This document shows, piece by piece, positions 20,439-29,265 of a DNA stretch of 64,000 nt; the stretch's first letter is position 1, and every line of letters starts with the position of its first letter. The stretch lies in the NCBI GenBank assembly GCA_015350385.1, contig WNKI01000003.1:2140698-2204697 (forward strand), given 5' to 3'. This stretch comes from Aculops lycopersici. Lineage: Eukaryota; Arthropoda; Arachnida; Trombidiformes; Eriophyidae. The notes beneath the pieces are model-generated. The model had not been told where the DNA came from and made no database searches. It saw only the letters and a program-made list of their open reading frames with translations. The position numbers and the translations under genes were made by a program.

Positions 20439-21740
20439 TTACTTTCCTTTGGCCTTTTTGCGTAACTGGCGTCGATGTTCTTGTTTCAGGTGTTTGTCTG
20501 TGAGATTTAACTTGAGAACTTTTGGTATGAAAACATTTTCCTGTAACTCTTTCTCGGGAACATGTTTAAGTAGATTGAGAATATCGTGTTGATCCAATTT
20601 CTTATGACCGCTAGTGAGTGTATTTGCAATAATAACTATGGCAGCCTTGAATATGACAACAATACCTTCGCATAAAAATATATCCCACAATCTGAGTACA
20701 GTGGCCCAGGGGAGATTTCTAACGAATAGACACATGAACCACTCGAACATGTACAAAACTGGATCGATTTCAGCCTTCTTCAATATTCTATATCCAGTTG
20801 GTGCATACTTTTTCAATAGTCCAAAGAGCATCTTGCCATGCAATTGGACTGCTTGGAATCCAGCTAGATAATAGCCGGGAACATAGTGATCTGTTATGGC
20901 CACTAGTGACCAGAAGGCATGTGATGGTGGCATGTTCATGAGGAGTATTGATGCAACGGGCGCTAGTCCTTGACAATAAGAGATTTCTTTTCTAACAATT
21001 GAGAAACACTTGAGAACATTGTAGAGACTCTGTTGGCCTGGCCCATTGGCCTCACGGAAAAGTTCATGATTTGGAAATTGCCTATGGATGTCTTTGCGAA
21101 TCTCATCATTTACCTGCTCATCACCAGGTTCCCTTTCAAGTTTCTCATAAAACTTTGAATATTTCGCGAGAGAAATGTGACCACCAGATAGGTAGAACCA
21201 GGCTTTCCCTCGAACTGCACTAGGAATTCCCTTTCGGCATCGCTTCTTCATATGCTCAAATTTCTTGGACAGAATCCACTTGTCCCAATTATCGACCATG
21301 TCGAGCCACTTCTTCTCTCTGCGCAAAATCTTTGCAATAGCCTGGTCTCTCGTCTCTTTGTCGCTACCAAGCTCGTCATCCATGAAATTTCTCAAATTTG
21401 AAACTCCATTGTCGCCTTCATCATCAATGATGAATCCAAATCTATTGCAAACCGGCAGTTGATATCGGGTACTCGACGACCCATCGCCCTCCCTCCTACT
21501 ACTACCACTCGTGCTTTGCTTTCGATTCCTTCCGTTCGACTGAATGTCGTCAGCTCGATAGGGTGTGGAGTCCTCGTCGCCTTCATCATTGTCTATATCA
21601 GGTATATTGAACTGTTGTGGTGGTAATGTTGCGGTAGATCTGGATCCGTTGCTGATACTACTTCTTTGTTGCATTTCTCTTCTATGTTGGTCGGTAGATT
21701 TGATGAAAGTTTTGTGTCTATCAATATTCTTGGTAGACAT
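20439..21740 (-). CDS. wkd: TBC-domain Rab GTPase-activating protein, TBC1D10/whacked type
   Basis: This 433-residue protein has a disordered acidic and Ser-rich N-terminus (1-100), then KKWLDMVDNWDKWILSKK and the TBC domain at about 165-375. RCRKGIPSAVRGKAWFYLSGG opens the domain. The dual catalytic fingers are visible: IRKDIHR with R220, and SYCQG with Q257. IDPVLYMFEWFMCLFVRNLPW and LRLWDIFLCEG are typical of the EPI64/TBC1D10 group, whose fly member is whacked, a Rab35/Rab27-type GAP in membrane traffic. It ends in a basic QLRKKAKGK tail. Both fingers are intact, so it should be an active GAP; the Rab substrate is inferred from the family. The gene is intronless. Confidence 0.88.
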   Translation of the reverse strand: MSTKNIDRHKTFIKSTDQHRREMQQRSSISNGSRSTATLPPQQFNIPDIDNDEGDEDSTPYRADDIQSNGRNRKQSTSGSSRREGDGSSSTRYQLPVCNRFGFIIDDEGDNGVSNLRNFMDDELGSDKETRDQAIAKILRREKKWLDMVDNWDKWILSKKFEHMKKRCRKGIPSAVRGKAWFYLSGGHISLAKYSKFYEKLEREPGDEQVNDEIRKDIHRQFPNHELFREANGPGQQSLYNVLKCFSIVRKEISYCQGLAPVASILLMNMPPSHAFWSLVAITDHYVPGYYLAGFQAVQLHGKMLFGLLKKYAPTGYRILKKAEIDPVLYMFEWFMCLFVRNLPWATVLRLWDIFLCEGIVVIFKAAIVIIANTLTSGHKKLDQHDILNLLKHVPEKELQENVFIPKVLKLNLTDKHLKQEHRRQLRKKAKGK

Positions 21741-22745
21741 TATCTCTTCTTTGTCGTGCCAGCAATTCCCTTGGTCGTGTTATTTTTCTGTTGATACGTC
21801 GAATCCTAAGGCTTGTTGTTTGATTGATATAACCTCCGATGGACGAGTCTAGATATAATTCAATAAAATCGAATATTCGAGTCAATAATAATAAAGGCTA
21901 ATGATAACTGATGCGATCTTTCGAGAGGTAGAAGTTTGCTCGGTCTGGCTTATCATTACGTTGTTACTCTTGCAAACGATAACAATGTAATCTGGGAGAT
22001 AGATTATTATAATTACCTAACAGTCATCAATTGTTGAGCAGCTTTGTTTGGGTCCCGTTCAAAACAATGATATTAATGATGGAGGTTTAAAATCTCTTCC
22101 TTTTAGAATAATAACAATCCACGTCAAGTCTGTTGGAGTTCATTGGAATCTTATGCCAATTGACACCAGAGCTACATTGTATCAATGTAGAGAGAGGATT
22201 GCGTAAGTTTTCGGAAAACTGACGCTATCAATGACAAATTGCAATTGTCCTCCTTTAAGCAATAATAGTGGATAGATGACAGGTAATAAAAGTGGTGACT
22301 GCTAATAAAAATTCATGGATATTTTCTATTCACCCATCCATTGCCATTGAATTCCCTACGCTTCTCTCCCCAAGAAATAATGCAGAGATTTTTCTTTGTA
22401 ACTCCTCCAAAGCGCATATTACAAGGTGTGAGTGAGGCTAGTTTCCATTCGTGAATGTACAGTGTATTTTGCTATACCTTCTTGCCATGATATCTCATCC
22501 AGTCTACAGCAGCGTTGATGGTGGTCAAACTGGGCAACGACCAAGTCTAAACATTGATGCTCTCGGCTGATTCTATGCGACTCTAGTTGCAAACATGTGC
22601 AAATGATCCGCTAAGGAGCACTATTTTGTATCCATCTTTTTAGTTATCCCGCTATTTGATAACTTCTGTAATTTACTTACAATTATTGCCGATGCTGATG
22701 TAACATAACAGACTGACAAGTGCATTTCGAGACCAACTAAGTAAC
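21741..22745. other. Divergent promoter region between the TBC gene and NAA38
   Basis: This 1-kb gap separates the - strand TBC gene from + strand NAA38, so it is probably a shared promoter zone. At 22107-22203 there is a 97-bp segment open in one frame and flanked by CTTCCTTTTAG and GTAAGT, which looks like an exon but has no partner I could find. No RNA gene is seen. Confidence 0.4.
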
Positions 22746-23087
22746 ATGTCCAACCAGGAAAATTCGGCGACGACGACAACTACCTTGGAATCTTTGTCAC
22801 AGCCTATAGAATTACTAAACAAGGAGATCAACAATCTAAGATTGAATCAATCTGAATCTGATCCAAGGAAGAAGCTCACCTCATTGCTGGGAAAGATATT
22901 GAAAATTAAAATAACTGACCAAAGAGTAATTGTTGGATGCTTTGTTTGCACGGATCGGGACGCAAACGTGATCTTAGAAAACTCGTGCGAATACTCTGCA
23001 ACGTTTGATGATGATGAGGAACCGAGATCGATGGGATTGACCCTTATACCTGGCAGGCATATAGTATCAGTAGAATTAATGCAATGA
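22746..23087 (+). CDS. NAA38: N-alpha-acetyltransferase auxiliary subunit NAA38 (LSMD1)
   Basis: This 113-residue Sm-like protein matches NAA38, the small subunit of the NatC complex (NAA30-NAA35-NAA38) that acetylates protein N-termini at the ribosome. After a variable N-terminus (1-45) the Sm fold reads LLGKILKIKITDQRVIVGCFVCTDRDANVIL (Sm1) and, after a short insert, MGLTLIPGRHIVSVELM (Sm2). The CTDRDxNVIL block is characteristic. The ATG gives the expected length. It lies only 110 bp upstream of the Josephin gene on the same strand. Confidence 0.92.
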   Translation: MSNQENSATTTTTLESLSQPIELLNKEINNLRLNQSESDPRKKLTSLLGKILKIKITDQRVIVGCFVCTDRDANVILENSCEYSATFDDDEEPRSMGLTLIPGRHIVSVELMQ

Positions 23088-23197
23088 TAGCCTTAGAAAC
23101 TCTATGCTTGAAAAATACAATTACAATCCATTCTAATCATTAATCTCACGAGCTCAATACTGACATATATTCCTAGATTGTAATATTTACATTTAAG

Positions 23198-23863
23198 ATG
23201 GCTACAGGTTCCACCTCGCAGGATGCGACTGGTAGCCAGGATAGAGATGAATCACTACAACAAAATCAGCAAGCAAGTCAAAGACCGGCCAGAATATATC
23301 ACGAACGCCAATCTAGGCAACTATGTGCTTTACACGCCCTAAACAATTTGTTCCAAAACCGAAATGCTTTCACTAAACAAGACCTAGACTTAATATGCAA
23401 GGAACTGGCTCCAACCTCACGGTTAATTAATCCACACAGGTCGTTGTTTGGTTTAGGTTGTTATGATGTCAACGTCATCATATCGGCATTAGGCAAAAAA
23501 GACTTCGACGTCATTTGGTTTGATAAACGAAAAAAGTTATCTAATTTGAGGTTGGAAAAGATTTATGGATTTATTCTAAACGTGCCAAATACACCCACTT
23601 ACGGGTTCTTAAACTACATCCCTATGCAAGCTCACATCTGGTCAACAGAGAAACATTGGGTTACCATCAAAAAAATCGGAAATTATTATTACAATCTAGA
23701 TTCCAAATTGATCTCTCCTGACTGTATAGGCAATGATGAGGCTTTGTTGCAATATTTGCAATCAAGTAGCTCCATCGAACAGGTGGAAATATTGATTGTC
23801 GTAACGAAAGAAGACTCTGAACAACAAAATTGGTTGAAAGCTGAATCTAAATTTGATCAATAA
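23198..23863 (+). CDS. JOSD2: Josephin-domain deubiquitinase (JOSD1/2-like)
   Basis: This 221-residue protein has a Gln/Ser-rich N-terminus of about 30 residues and a Josephin domain at about 31-195. The catalytic cysteine is C43 in RQLCALHALNN, the histidine is H153 in EKHWVTI, and the third residue lies in NLDSKL (N166/D168). There are no UIMs or poly-Gln tract, so it belongs with the short Josephin proteins rather than ataxin-3; JOSD1 and JOSD2 cannot be separated here. These enzymes cleave ubiquitin chains. The poly(A) motif AATAAA at 23859-23864 overlaps the stop codon. The gene is intronless. Confidence 0.9.
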   Translation: MATGSTSQDATGSQDRDESLQQNQQASQRPARIYHERQSRQLCALHALNNLFQNRNAFTKQDLDLICKELAPTSRLINPHRSLFGLGCYDVNVIISALGKKDFDVIWFDKRKKLSNLRLEKIYGFILNVPNTPTYGFLNYIPMQAHIWSTEKHWVTIKKIGNYYYNLDSKLISPDCIGNDEALLQYLQSSSSIEQVEILIVVTKEDSEQQNWLKAESKFDQ

Positions 23864-23971
23864 ACAAAAGGACGGTTTGAATGAGAGTGTTAAGTTTCAG
23901 CGTCAAGCTGAGAATTTATTACAGTGTCTTGAAGGAAAAGTTATCGATTCTTTCATTCATGCTTAAGCTCG

Positions 23972-25636
23972 TTAGTAATCACCGCCGCCACATTGGTCAC
24001 CGTACTGTGAGGGGTCGGGTTTTGCCTCAATCTTGATGAGGTCATCGATTCGTAGAATTGTAATGGCCGCCTCAGTTGCAAACTTGAGTGACTTGATTTT
24101 GGAGACAGAGGGCTCCAAGACACCAGCCTCCTTGTTATCTCTGACGGCTCCATTGATCAGATCTAATCCCATCCATTTCAGGTGAGCATGCTGAGCTTTT
24201 GTTTGCGAGATATTGTGATAAGCTCGGAGTTTCGCAACTAGATCAGAGGCATCTTTGGCGGCATTGACAGCCAGAGTTTTGGGTATGACAAGTAAACTCT
24301 TTGCAAACTCGGCGATTGCTAATTGCTCAACGCTACTAAGTGAAGTGGCAAAACTTTCCAAGTAGATCGATAATGCAGCCTCCACGGCTCCACCGCCTGG
24401 TACTAATTTCTTGGATTCGAGCACACGCTTTACAACGCACATTGCGTCGTGAATTGAGCGCTCGGCTTCATCAAGGAAATATTCGTTTGGTCCCCTCAAT
24501 ATGATTGAAGCTGAGTTATGATTCTTGGGAGATTTGATGAGTATTAATTCATTGTCCGAGACACGGTCTTGAACAACTTCATCTGCTTCACCTAAAGCTG
24601 AGGTGTCGAAAGATTCACCACCGTCCATGTTGGACAGCGATAGCAAACACTGGCCTCCAGTTGCCTTCGCAATTTTCTTTAAATCCATCTTGAGACATCT
24701 TGTTACAGCCATGATTTTGTTCTCAATTAAATACTTGTTACATAGATCATCAATACCACCTGTCGTTAGAATGACATTGGCACCAGCTGCAATGATCTTC
24801 TGAATACGCTCCTTGGGTATAAGAGATTCACGTTCCCTGATAGCCTCTAGCTTATCCGGATCATTTACGAGAACATGAACACCAAGATGCATCTTGGCCT
24901 TTTGGAGGGAGAAGTCTAACAAAGCTATCTTAGCACTCTTAACGTACTTTGGCATCTGCTGGTGTGCTACTGTGCAATTGAGCGCAAATCCGTCAATAAG
25001 CTGCGACTCGTTGGGGCTCTTGCCGGTTGCCTTCAACACGTGGATGGACTTGATTGGATAGACAGGTGTGCCCCTACTGTCATTTTGCTTAACGGCTGAG
25101 ACAGCATCGACAACCATGTTTGAGAAGAAGTCAGTATCGGTTGAGACCAACTTCGACGACATTGAGGTGCGTGCAGCGTTAACTAAACTATCTCTACCTA
25201 GGGTGTCGGTGCTTAGGGTTAGATTTTCTTGAACATATTTGCAAGCCTCCTTACAAGCAATACGATAGCCGCTGATGATTGAAGTTGGGTGGATCTTGTT
25301 CAAAACAAGCTCTTCGGCATTTTTTAGCAATTCCGCTGCAACTAGCACAACCGAGGTGGTTCCATCGCCAACTTCCTCGTCTTGTAACTTTGCCAAGTCA
25401 ACTAGAACCTTAGCAGCAGGGTGCTCGACTTCTAGAAGACTCAAGATCGTAGCCCCATCGTTGGTGATCTGAACATCTCCAATATCGTCGACCAACATCT
25501 TGTCCAGGCCAACTGGTCCGAGACTGCTCCTAACAACATTGGCAATAGAGTTGCAGGCCATAACGTTGCCCGATCGAACTGTGTTGCCTGAGACTCGGCT
25601 ACCGCCGACGGCCAATGGTGCTTGAATGGATGACAT
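23972..25636 (-). CDS. TCP1: T-complex protein 1 subunit alpha (CCT1/TCP1)
   Basis: This 554-residue group II chaperonin subunit is part of the cytosolic CCT/TRiC ring that folds actin, tubulin and other proteins. Chaperonin motifs are NDGATIL at 59-65, the ATP-binding GDGTTS from about residue 90, VPGGGAVE in the intermediate region, and MGLDLINGAVRDNKEAGVLEP near the end. The N-terminus (PLAVGGSRVSGNTVRSGNVMACNSIANVVRSSLGPVGLDKMLVD) is the CCT-alpha form. The C-terminus ends GGGDY. Length equals the usual 550-560 residues. The gene is a single exon and converges on the Josephin gene with about 110 bp between stops. Confidence 0.97.
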   Translation of the reverse strand: MSSIQAPLAVGGSRVSGNTVRSGNVMACNSIANVVRSSLGPVGLDKMLVDDIGDVQITNDGATILSLLEVEHPAAKVLVDLAKLQDEEVGDGTTSVVLVAAELLKNAEELVLNKIHPTSIISGYRIACKEACKYVQENLTLSTDTLGRDSLVNAARTSMSSKLVSTDTDFFSNMVVDAVSAVKQNDSRGTPVYPIKSIHVLKATGKSPNESQLIDGFALNCTVAHQQMPKYVKSAKIALLDFSLQKAKMHLGVHVLVNDPDKLEAIRERESLIPKERIQKIIAAGANVILTTGGIDDLCNKYLIENKIMAVTRCLKMDLKKIAKATGGQCLLSLSNMDGGESFDTSALGEADEVVQDRVSDNELILIKSPKNHNSASIILRGPNEYFLDEAERSIHDAMCVVKRVLESKKLVPGGGAVEAALSIYLESFATSLSSVEQLAIAEFAKSLLVIPKTLAVNAAKDASDLVAKLRAYHNISQTKAQHAHLKWMGLDLINGAVRDNKEAGVLEPSVSKIKSLKFATEAAITILRIDDLIKIEAKPDPSQYGDQCGGGDY

Positions 25637-26338
25637 TTGTTTTCTTATGAAGTTTGATACAATTTGTGCAGATTAATAAATAGCTTTCACTAACTAGAGT
25701 CTGTTTCTTAGCTTGTTATGTCGATTGAATCAAAAATTTGTGGTATACTGTTACCTCGAGTTAGAGAGTGATAAAATTGGTCCTAACGATTCACGTTGTG
25801 CCCGATGGTTTCTCTTAATTCTCCGCGTCGCTGCAAACGCGAGCAGCACACCATGCTGGATTTTTCGGCCCAAAGCACAAAACACATGCGAATGCTATGC
25901 GAGTTTTAGAATTGATTCTTTTGAAACGCCCTGTAGTTGCGGCCAGCGCCCAAATCTATGTGGGGAACCCATTGCCGCTTGGTTCTGTCTTTGCATTTTG
26001 CACCTACCTCACATTATCCAAATGAACAATATTAGATTATGTTAGATTTACATACAGTATCATCAAATCTAGTGATCGACACTAAAAAGATTGGAGCGAG
26101 TTGCAGCATATGAAAGACATATCATGAATTAGATCCCGACGGCTCATTATGTGACCGATCTTAGCAACCGGAAATTGAAATATGACATATAGAAGTACTC
26201 GAAGCTAGACATCCAGAACTAATGATAAATTCATTTCTCATGCCGACTTTGCAAAGTCTTATTTAATTTTACTACTACAACTATAGGGTTGGCTAGATTT
26301 AGTTGGCCTATTGCCATTGTAGACACCTCAAATTCTAT
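25637..26338. other. CCT1 upstream region, noncoding
   Basis: This 702-bp stretch holds the CCT1 promoter and the 3' UTR of the GPR180-like gene, both on -. A 110-codon open frame at 25713-26045 on + starts at the CCT1 promoter and has no motif. Nothing else is seen. Confidence 0.4.
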
Positions 26339-27382
26339 CTAACTTTCAACACTATTGATCGTTGAAAGGTTGTCCAGTTCAACACCATCGGCAGATTCTG
26401 ATCTATCACGTTTTTGTTTCCTGAATAAATATGACCGTGAACTTTGGGGCCAAAGTAGTCTTGTTGCAACGGCAAAGGCTAGAAAGTTTGCCGCCGATGA
26501 GAAGCCGGAAATAAGTTTTGATTGCCAAACTATCTCAACCCGCAGTGATATAACATAAACTATAATCGAGTGTACGAACCAAACCATTGATAAAGCACCA
26601 AATTGCAAATAGAATTGTAGTTTTTTCTTCTCTTGTTCGAGTATCATAGTTGTTCTCAGTTCTAACAGAAAGTAAAGCATTATTACGATACGGAGTACCA
26701 GACTTAATCTTCTAGGGGTGGTGTTGAATTGCTCTGTATCATTAGGAAGGCTCTCGATGATCGAGGTAGTGAGTTTAGTGGAGGTTAAGTTGCTTGTTAT
26801 CTCATTGGTGAATAAAATTGAATTATTTGCTGCTGTTGTTGCCGTGCCGCCATCACCGATGCTGGCTGCTATAATACTATCATTTTGAGCTACTGATGTT
26901 GTTGAATTATTACTTATATTTGCTAATATCGATGATGTATTATACTCGTTAGCTAAGTTTTTTGCAATTATAGTTAGGGTAGTCCAATAAAATGTTATGA
27001 GATCAGCGGCTAAGCATAGGATCCAAAATATTGCAAAAGCATACTTGAATAGAATACCCTGTCGCGTAATTGGCCATCCTTTGGCGACAATTAATAAGAA
27101 CAATATGAAGAAGTTTATCGAAATGATGTGTATCAATTGAGCAAAATAATGAATATTGAAGATAGGGCTCAGGTCAACATCTGCGAATTCTGTCAACTGT
27201 TGACCATAGGCTAATACTATCTGATGTGCTGCAAATAATAGTGTTGATAGGGTTTCAGTGATTAGTGCGAATGAGAATATAGAGATCAGGCTTCTATGGA
27301 AATCCTTTTCGCATAAGGTGAAGGAATGTATAATTACTAAGAAAACGTATAGAATGCATAGTAAGTAGTTTTGTACATTCAT
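26339..27382 (-). CDS. GPR180/TMEM145-like seven-helix membrane protein
   Basis: This 347-residue protein has about seven hydrophobic segments: roughly 5-22, 31-57, 78-100, 111-140, 225-242, 256-282 and 288-309. LLIVAKGWPITRQG after the third and LVLRIVIMLYFLLELRTTM at the fifth match the rhodopsin-like domain shared by GPR180, TMEM145 and Wntless-related proteins. The loop between helices 4 and 5 (about 141-224) is long and Asn/Thr/Ser-rich, with many N-x-S/T sequons, and is predicted to face the lumen or outside. The large N-terminal ectodomain of GPR180/TMEM145 is missing; the first helix starts within ten residues of the Met, and only 370 bp separate the ATG from the next gene. The family call is moderate; the function is unknown. 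Confidence 0.6.
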   Translation of the reverse strand: MNVQNYLLCILYVFLVIIHSFTLCEKDFHRSLISIFSFALITETLSTLLFAAHQIVLAYGQQLTEFADVDLSPIFNIHYFAQLIHIISINFFILFLLIVAKGWPITRQGILFKYAFAIFWILCLAADLITFYWTTLTIIAKNLANEYNTSSILANISNNSTTSVAQNDSIIAASIGDGGTATTAANNSILFTNEITSNLTSTKLTTSIIESLPNDTEQFNTTPRRLSLVLRIVIMLYFLLELRTTMILEQEKKKLQFYLQFGALSMVWFVHSIIVYVISLRVEIVWQSKLISGFSSAANFLAFAVATRLLWPQSSRSYLFRKQKRDRSESADGVELDNLSTINSVES

Positions 27383-27752
27383 CTTCCACCTTCATTTAGG
27401 TAATACTAAATGATATATAAGTATGATATTTTACAACAATACATGATCCTGGTGCAGATGTGAGTAGTAATACAGTGATACTGATGATAATGTTGTAAAT
27501 ATTTAAATTCTTTTATAAGTATACATGACACTAATGTGTATTGTTAGATTGTTATGCAGATAGAGTGATACAATAATTTAGTTAGTGATAGTTGTGATGG
27601 AAATTTGTTATCAATGTTTGGTAAGTTTATTTATGAAGTATGCCGGGATTTTCATTGGGAAAAACTCGTGCGCATTTGTGCAACACACGCATAACTAACA
27701 CATACAAATTATTAGCACACTCACACTCATACACACAGAGCTCCAGTCTAAA
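27383..27752 (-). other. Gap between GPR180-like and Rpn10 genes
   Basis: This 370-bp AT-rich stretch lies between two - strand genes. It carries an AATAAA on the - strand at 27627-27632, about 120 bp after the Rpn10 stop, a possible poly(A) signal. No exon encoding an ectodomain for the downstream membrane protein could be found in it. Confidence 0.4.
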
Positions 27753-28592
27753 TTATTCGGCCTTCGGAGGTCCACCATCCTGGCCTTTGGTGGTCGAGTT
27801 GCCACCACCACCTGCAGAATCTGTTGTTGTATTGGTTGGTTCGCTAGTTCCACTGGCACCGCCCTCAGTTCCAGTATTTTCAAGCCTGGCTTGTTCCTCC
27901 ATTCTCATCCTTTGCTCTTCAATCGATATCCTCAATGCAAGCGCTAATTCAGGATCCTCGCTTGGATCAACGCCAAACTCAAACCGACTAGCGGCCCCGG
28001 CGCCTGAGCCATCCTCGCCCTGAATTAGAGCTGAGCTTAATAATGCATCATGTAGATTGGTACCTGGCGGAACGCTGAACATATGCGAACTAGTACCATC
28101 GCGGCCGTTAATCGTGTTGATAAATGATGATAATTTTTTAGTATTCTCCTCCTCTTCGCCAAAATTAATTATATCAACATTAACCTTCTCCTTGCGCAAT
28201 CGTTTGGCTAATTTTATCAACTCTTGCTCGTCAATCTTAAACAATGGACTACCAACAAATGCAACAATTCGCATTTTATGATTCTTACTCTGCCTATTTC
28301 TTAATGCTAATTGAGCTATCTTAATTCCAGTCATGAAGTCTGCATCGCCCTGCGGTTGAATTTGGTACAGTTTACTAGTGATTCGCAAGTAATCTGAGGT
28401 TAATGTTACCAATACCTCTGGGTGGCTTGAGAATGTTAATAGAGCTACATTGTTCTCGGCATTTGAGGTAGTCTTAGTGCGACAGACAAGTTCTGCTGCT
28501 TCTCGTTGGGCCTGAAGACGAGTTGGATTAAAATCCCCATTTCGCATATATTCGCTGTTGTCAACACAAACAACTGTACTCTCGAGGACCAT
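27753..28592 (-). CDS. PSMD4: 26S proteasome ubiquitin receptor Rpn10 (PSMD4), short form
   Basis: This 279-residue subunit docks between lid and base and captures ubiquitylated substrates. The vWA domain at about 1-190 begins MVLESTVVCVDNSEYMRNGDF and includes NVALLTFSS, FMTGIKIAQLALRNRQ and VDIINFGEE, all typical. A single ubiquitin-interacting motif follows at about 213-230 (DPELALALRISIEEQRM). The C-terminal part is Gly/Thr/Ser-rich and disordered. Animal PSMD4 is usually about 375-400 residues with two UIMs; this one has only the first, like the yeast protein. No downstream - strand exon with a second UIM is visible. The gene is intronless. Confidence 0.95.
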   Translation of the reverse strand: MVLESTVVCVDNSEYMRNGDFNPTRLQAQREAAELVCRTKTTSNAENNVALLTFSSHPEVLVTLTSDYLRITSKLYQIQPQGDADFMTGIKIAQLALRNRQSKNHKMRIVAFVGSPLFKIDEQELIKLAKRLRKEKVNVDIINFGEEEENTKKLSSFINTINGRDGTSSHMFSVPPGTNLHDALLSSALIQGEDGSGAGAASRFEFGVDPSEDPELALALRISIEEQRMRMEEQARLENTGTEGGASGTSEPTNTTTDSAGGGGNSTTKGQDGGPPKAE

Positions 28593-29265
28593 CTTGTTTG
28601 ATTGGACTTGTATTCAATTGATTGATTGAATTTTAGAAATACTGAATGTGTTGTCAAAAGACTTGGAAGTAGATCAGTTTTTATGTAATATTTGCCTAGG
28701 TGTTCGCAACAATATTTTAATTTTCTCAATTGGCATCTGCAAAGTGTTTTCTGTCTTGTGTGCTTGGATTCGCTGCTGTTTCTCTTCTGCCTGCAAAGAG
28801 ACATGAGAAGTTTGGCATCAGCAGCGTGTGACGGAGATAGACAGAGGGCAGCAGCGGCTCAGAGCTGTCGACTCGATGACCCGGCGGCTGTCCAAAAAGA
28901 TGCCACAGCTCCGAGCTGTCGAGCAAACTCATTCCGTGTTGGTCTGTTGCCACCGTAATTTTTGGCCGCTTCTTATTCAACTCTGATCTGACCAACAAAC
29001 AGGAGTTGGCGTAAAAACGGTCAGCCGGCTGCCTCTTGCCGCTGGCCGCTGCTGCACCAAGAATCTGCAGTAGCAAACGGACAACACAAAGCCTGTTGCT
29101 CATGTATTTTCTTCGGCACGCACTTTGGTCCCTGGTTAGCACGCGCCAGCCGCGCTTTTTGACCGCCGCAGATATCTAACTTTAGATTGGTGTTTGTTGC
29201 AGAAAATAATAATAACAAACCAAAATCGGACCCTTATTATAGATTCTCTTAAAAATTTTTTAATC
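28593..29265. other. Divergent promoter region between Rpn10 and an unrecognised gene
   Basis: This 673-bp head-to-head gap is a likely bidirectional promoter. GTTTGTTGCAG at about 29188-29198 may be a 5' UTR intron acceptor of the + strand gene. Open frames in it overlap one another and show no motif. Confidence 0.4.

Noticed and set aside
23198..23863. Ataxin-3 identity for the Josephin protein
   Set aside because: UIMs and the poly-Gln region are absent and the length fits JOSD1/2.
25713..26045. 110-codon open frame on + upstream of CCT1
   Set aside because: It overlies the CCT1 promoter and has no domain or signal sequence.
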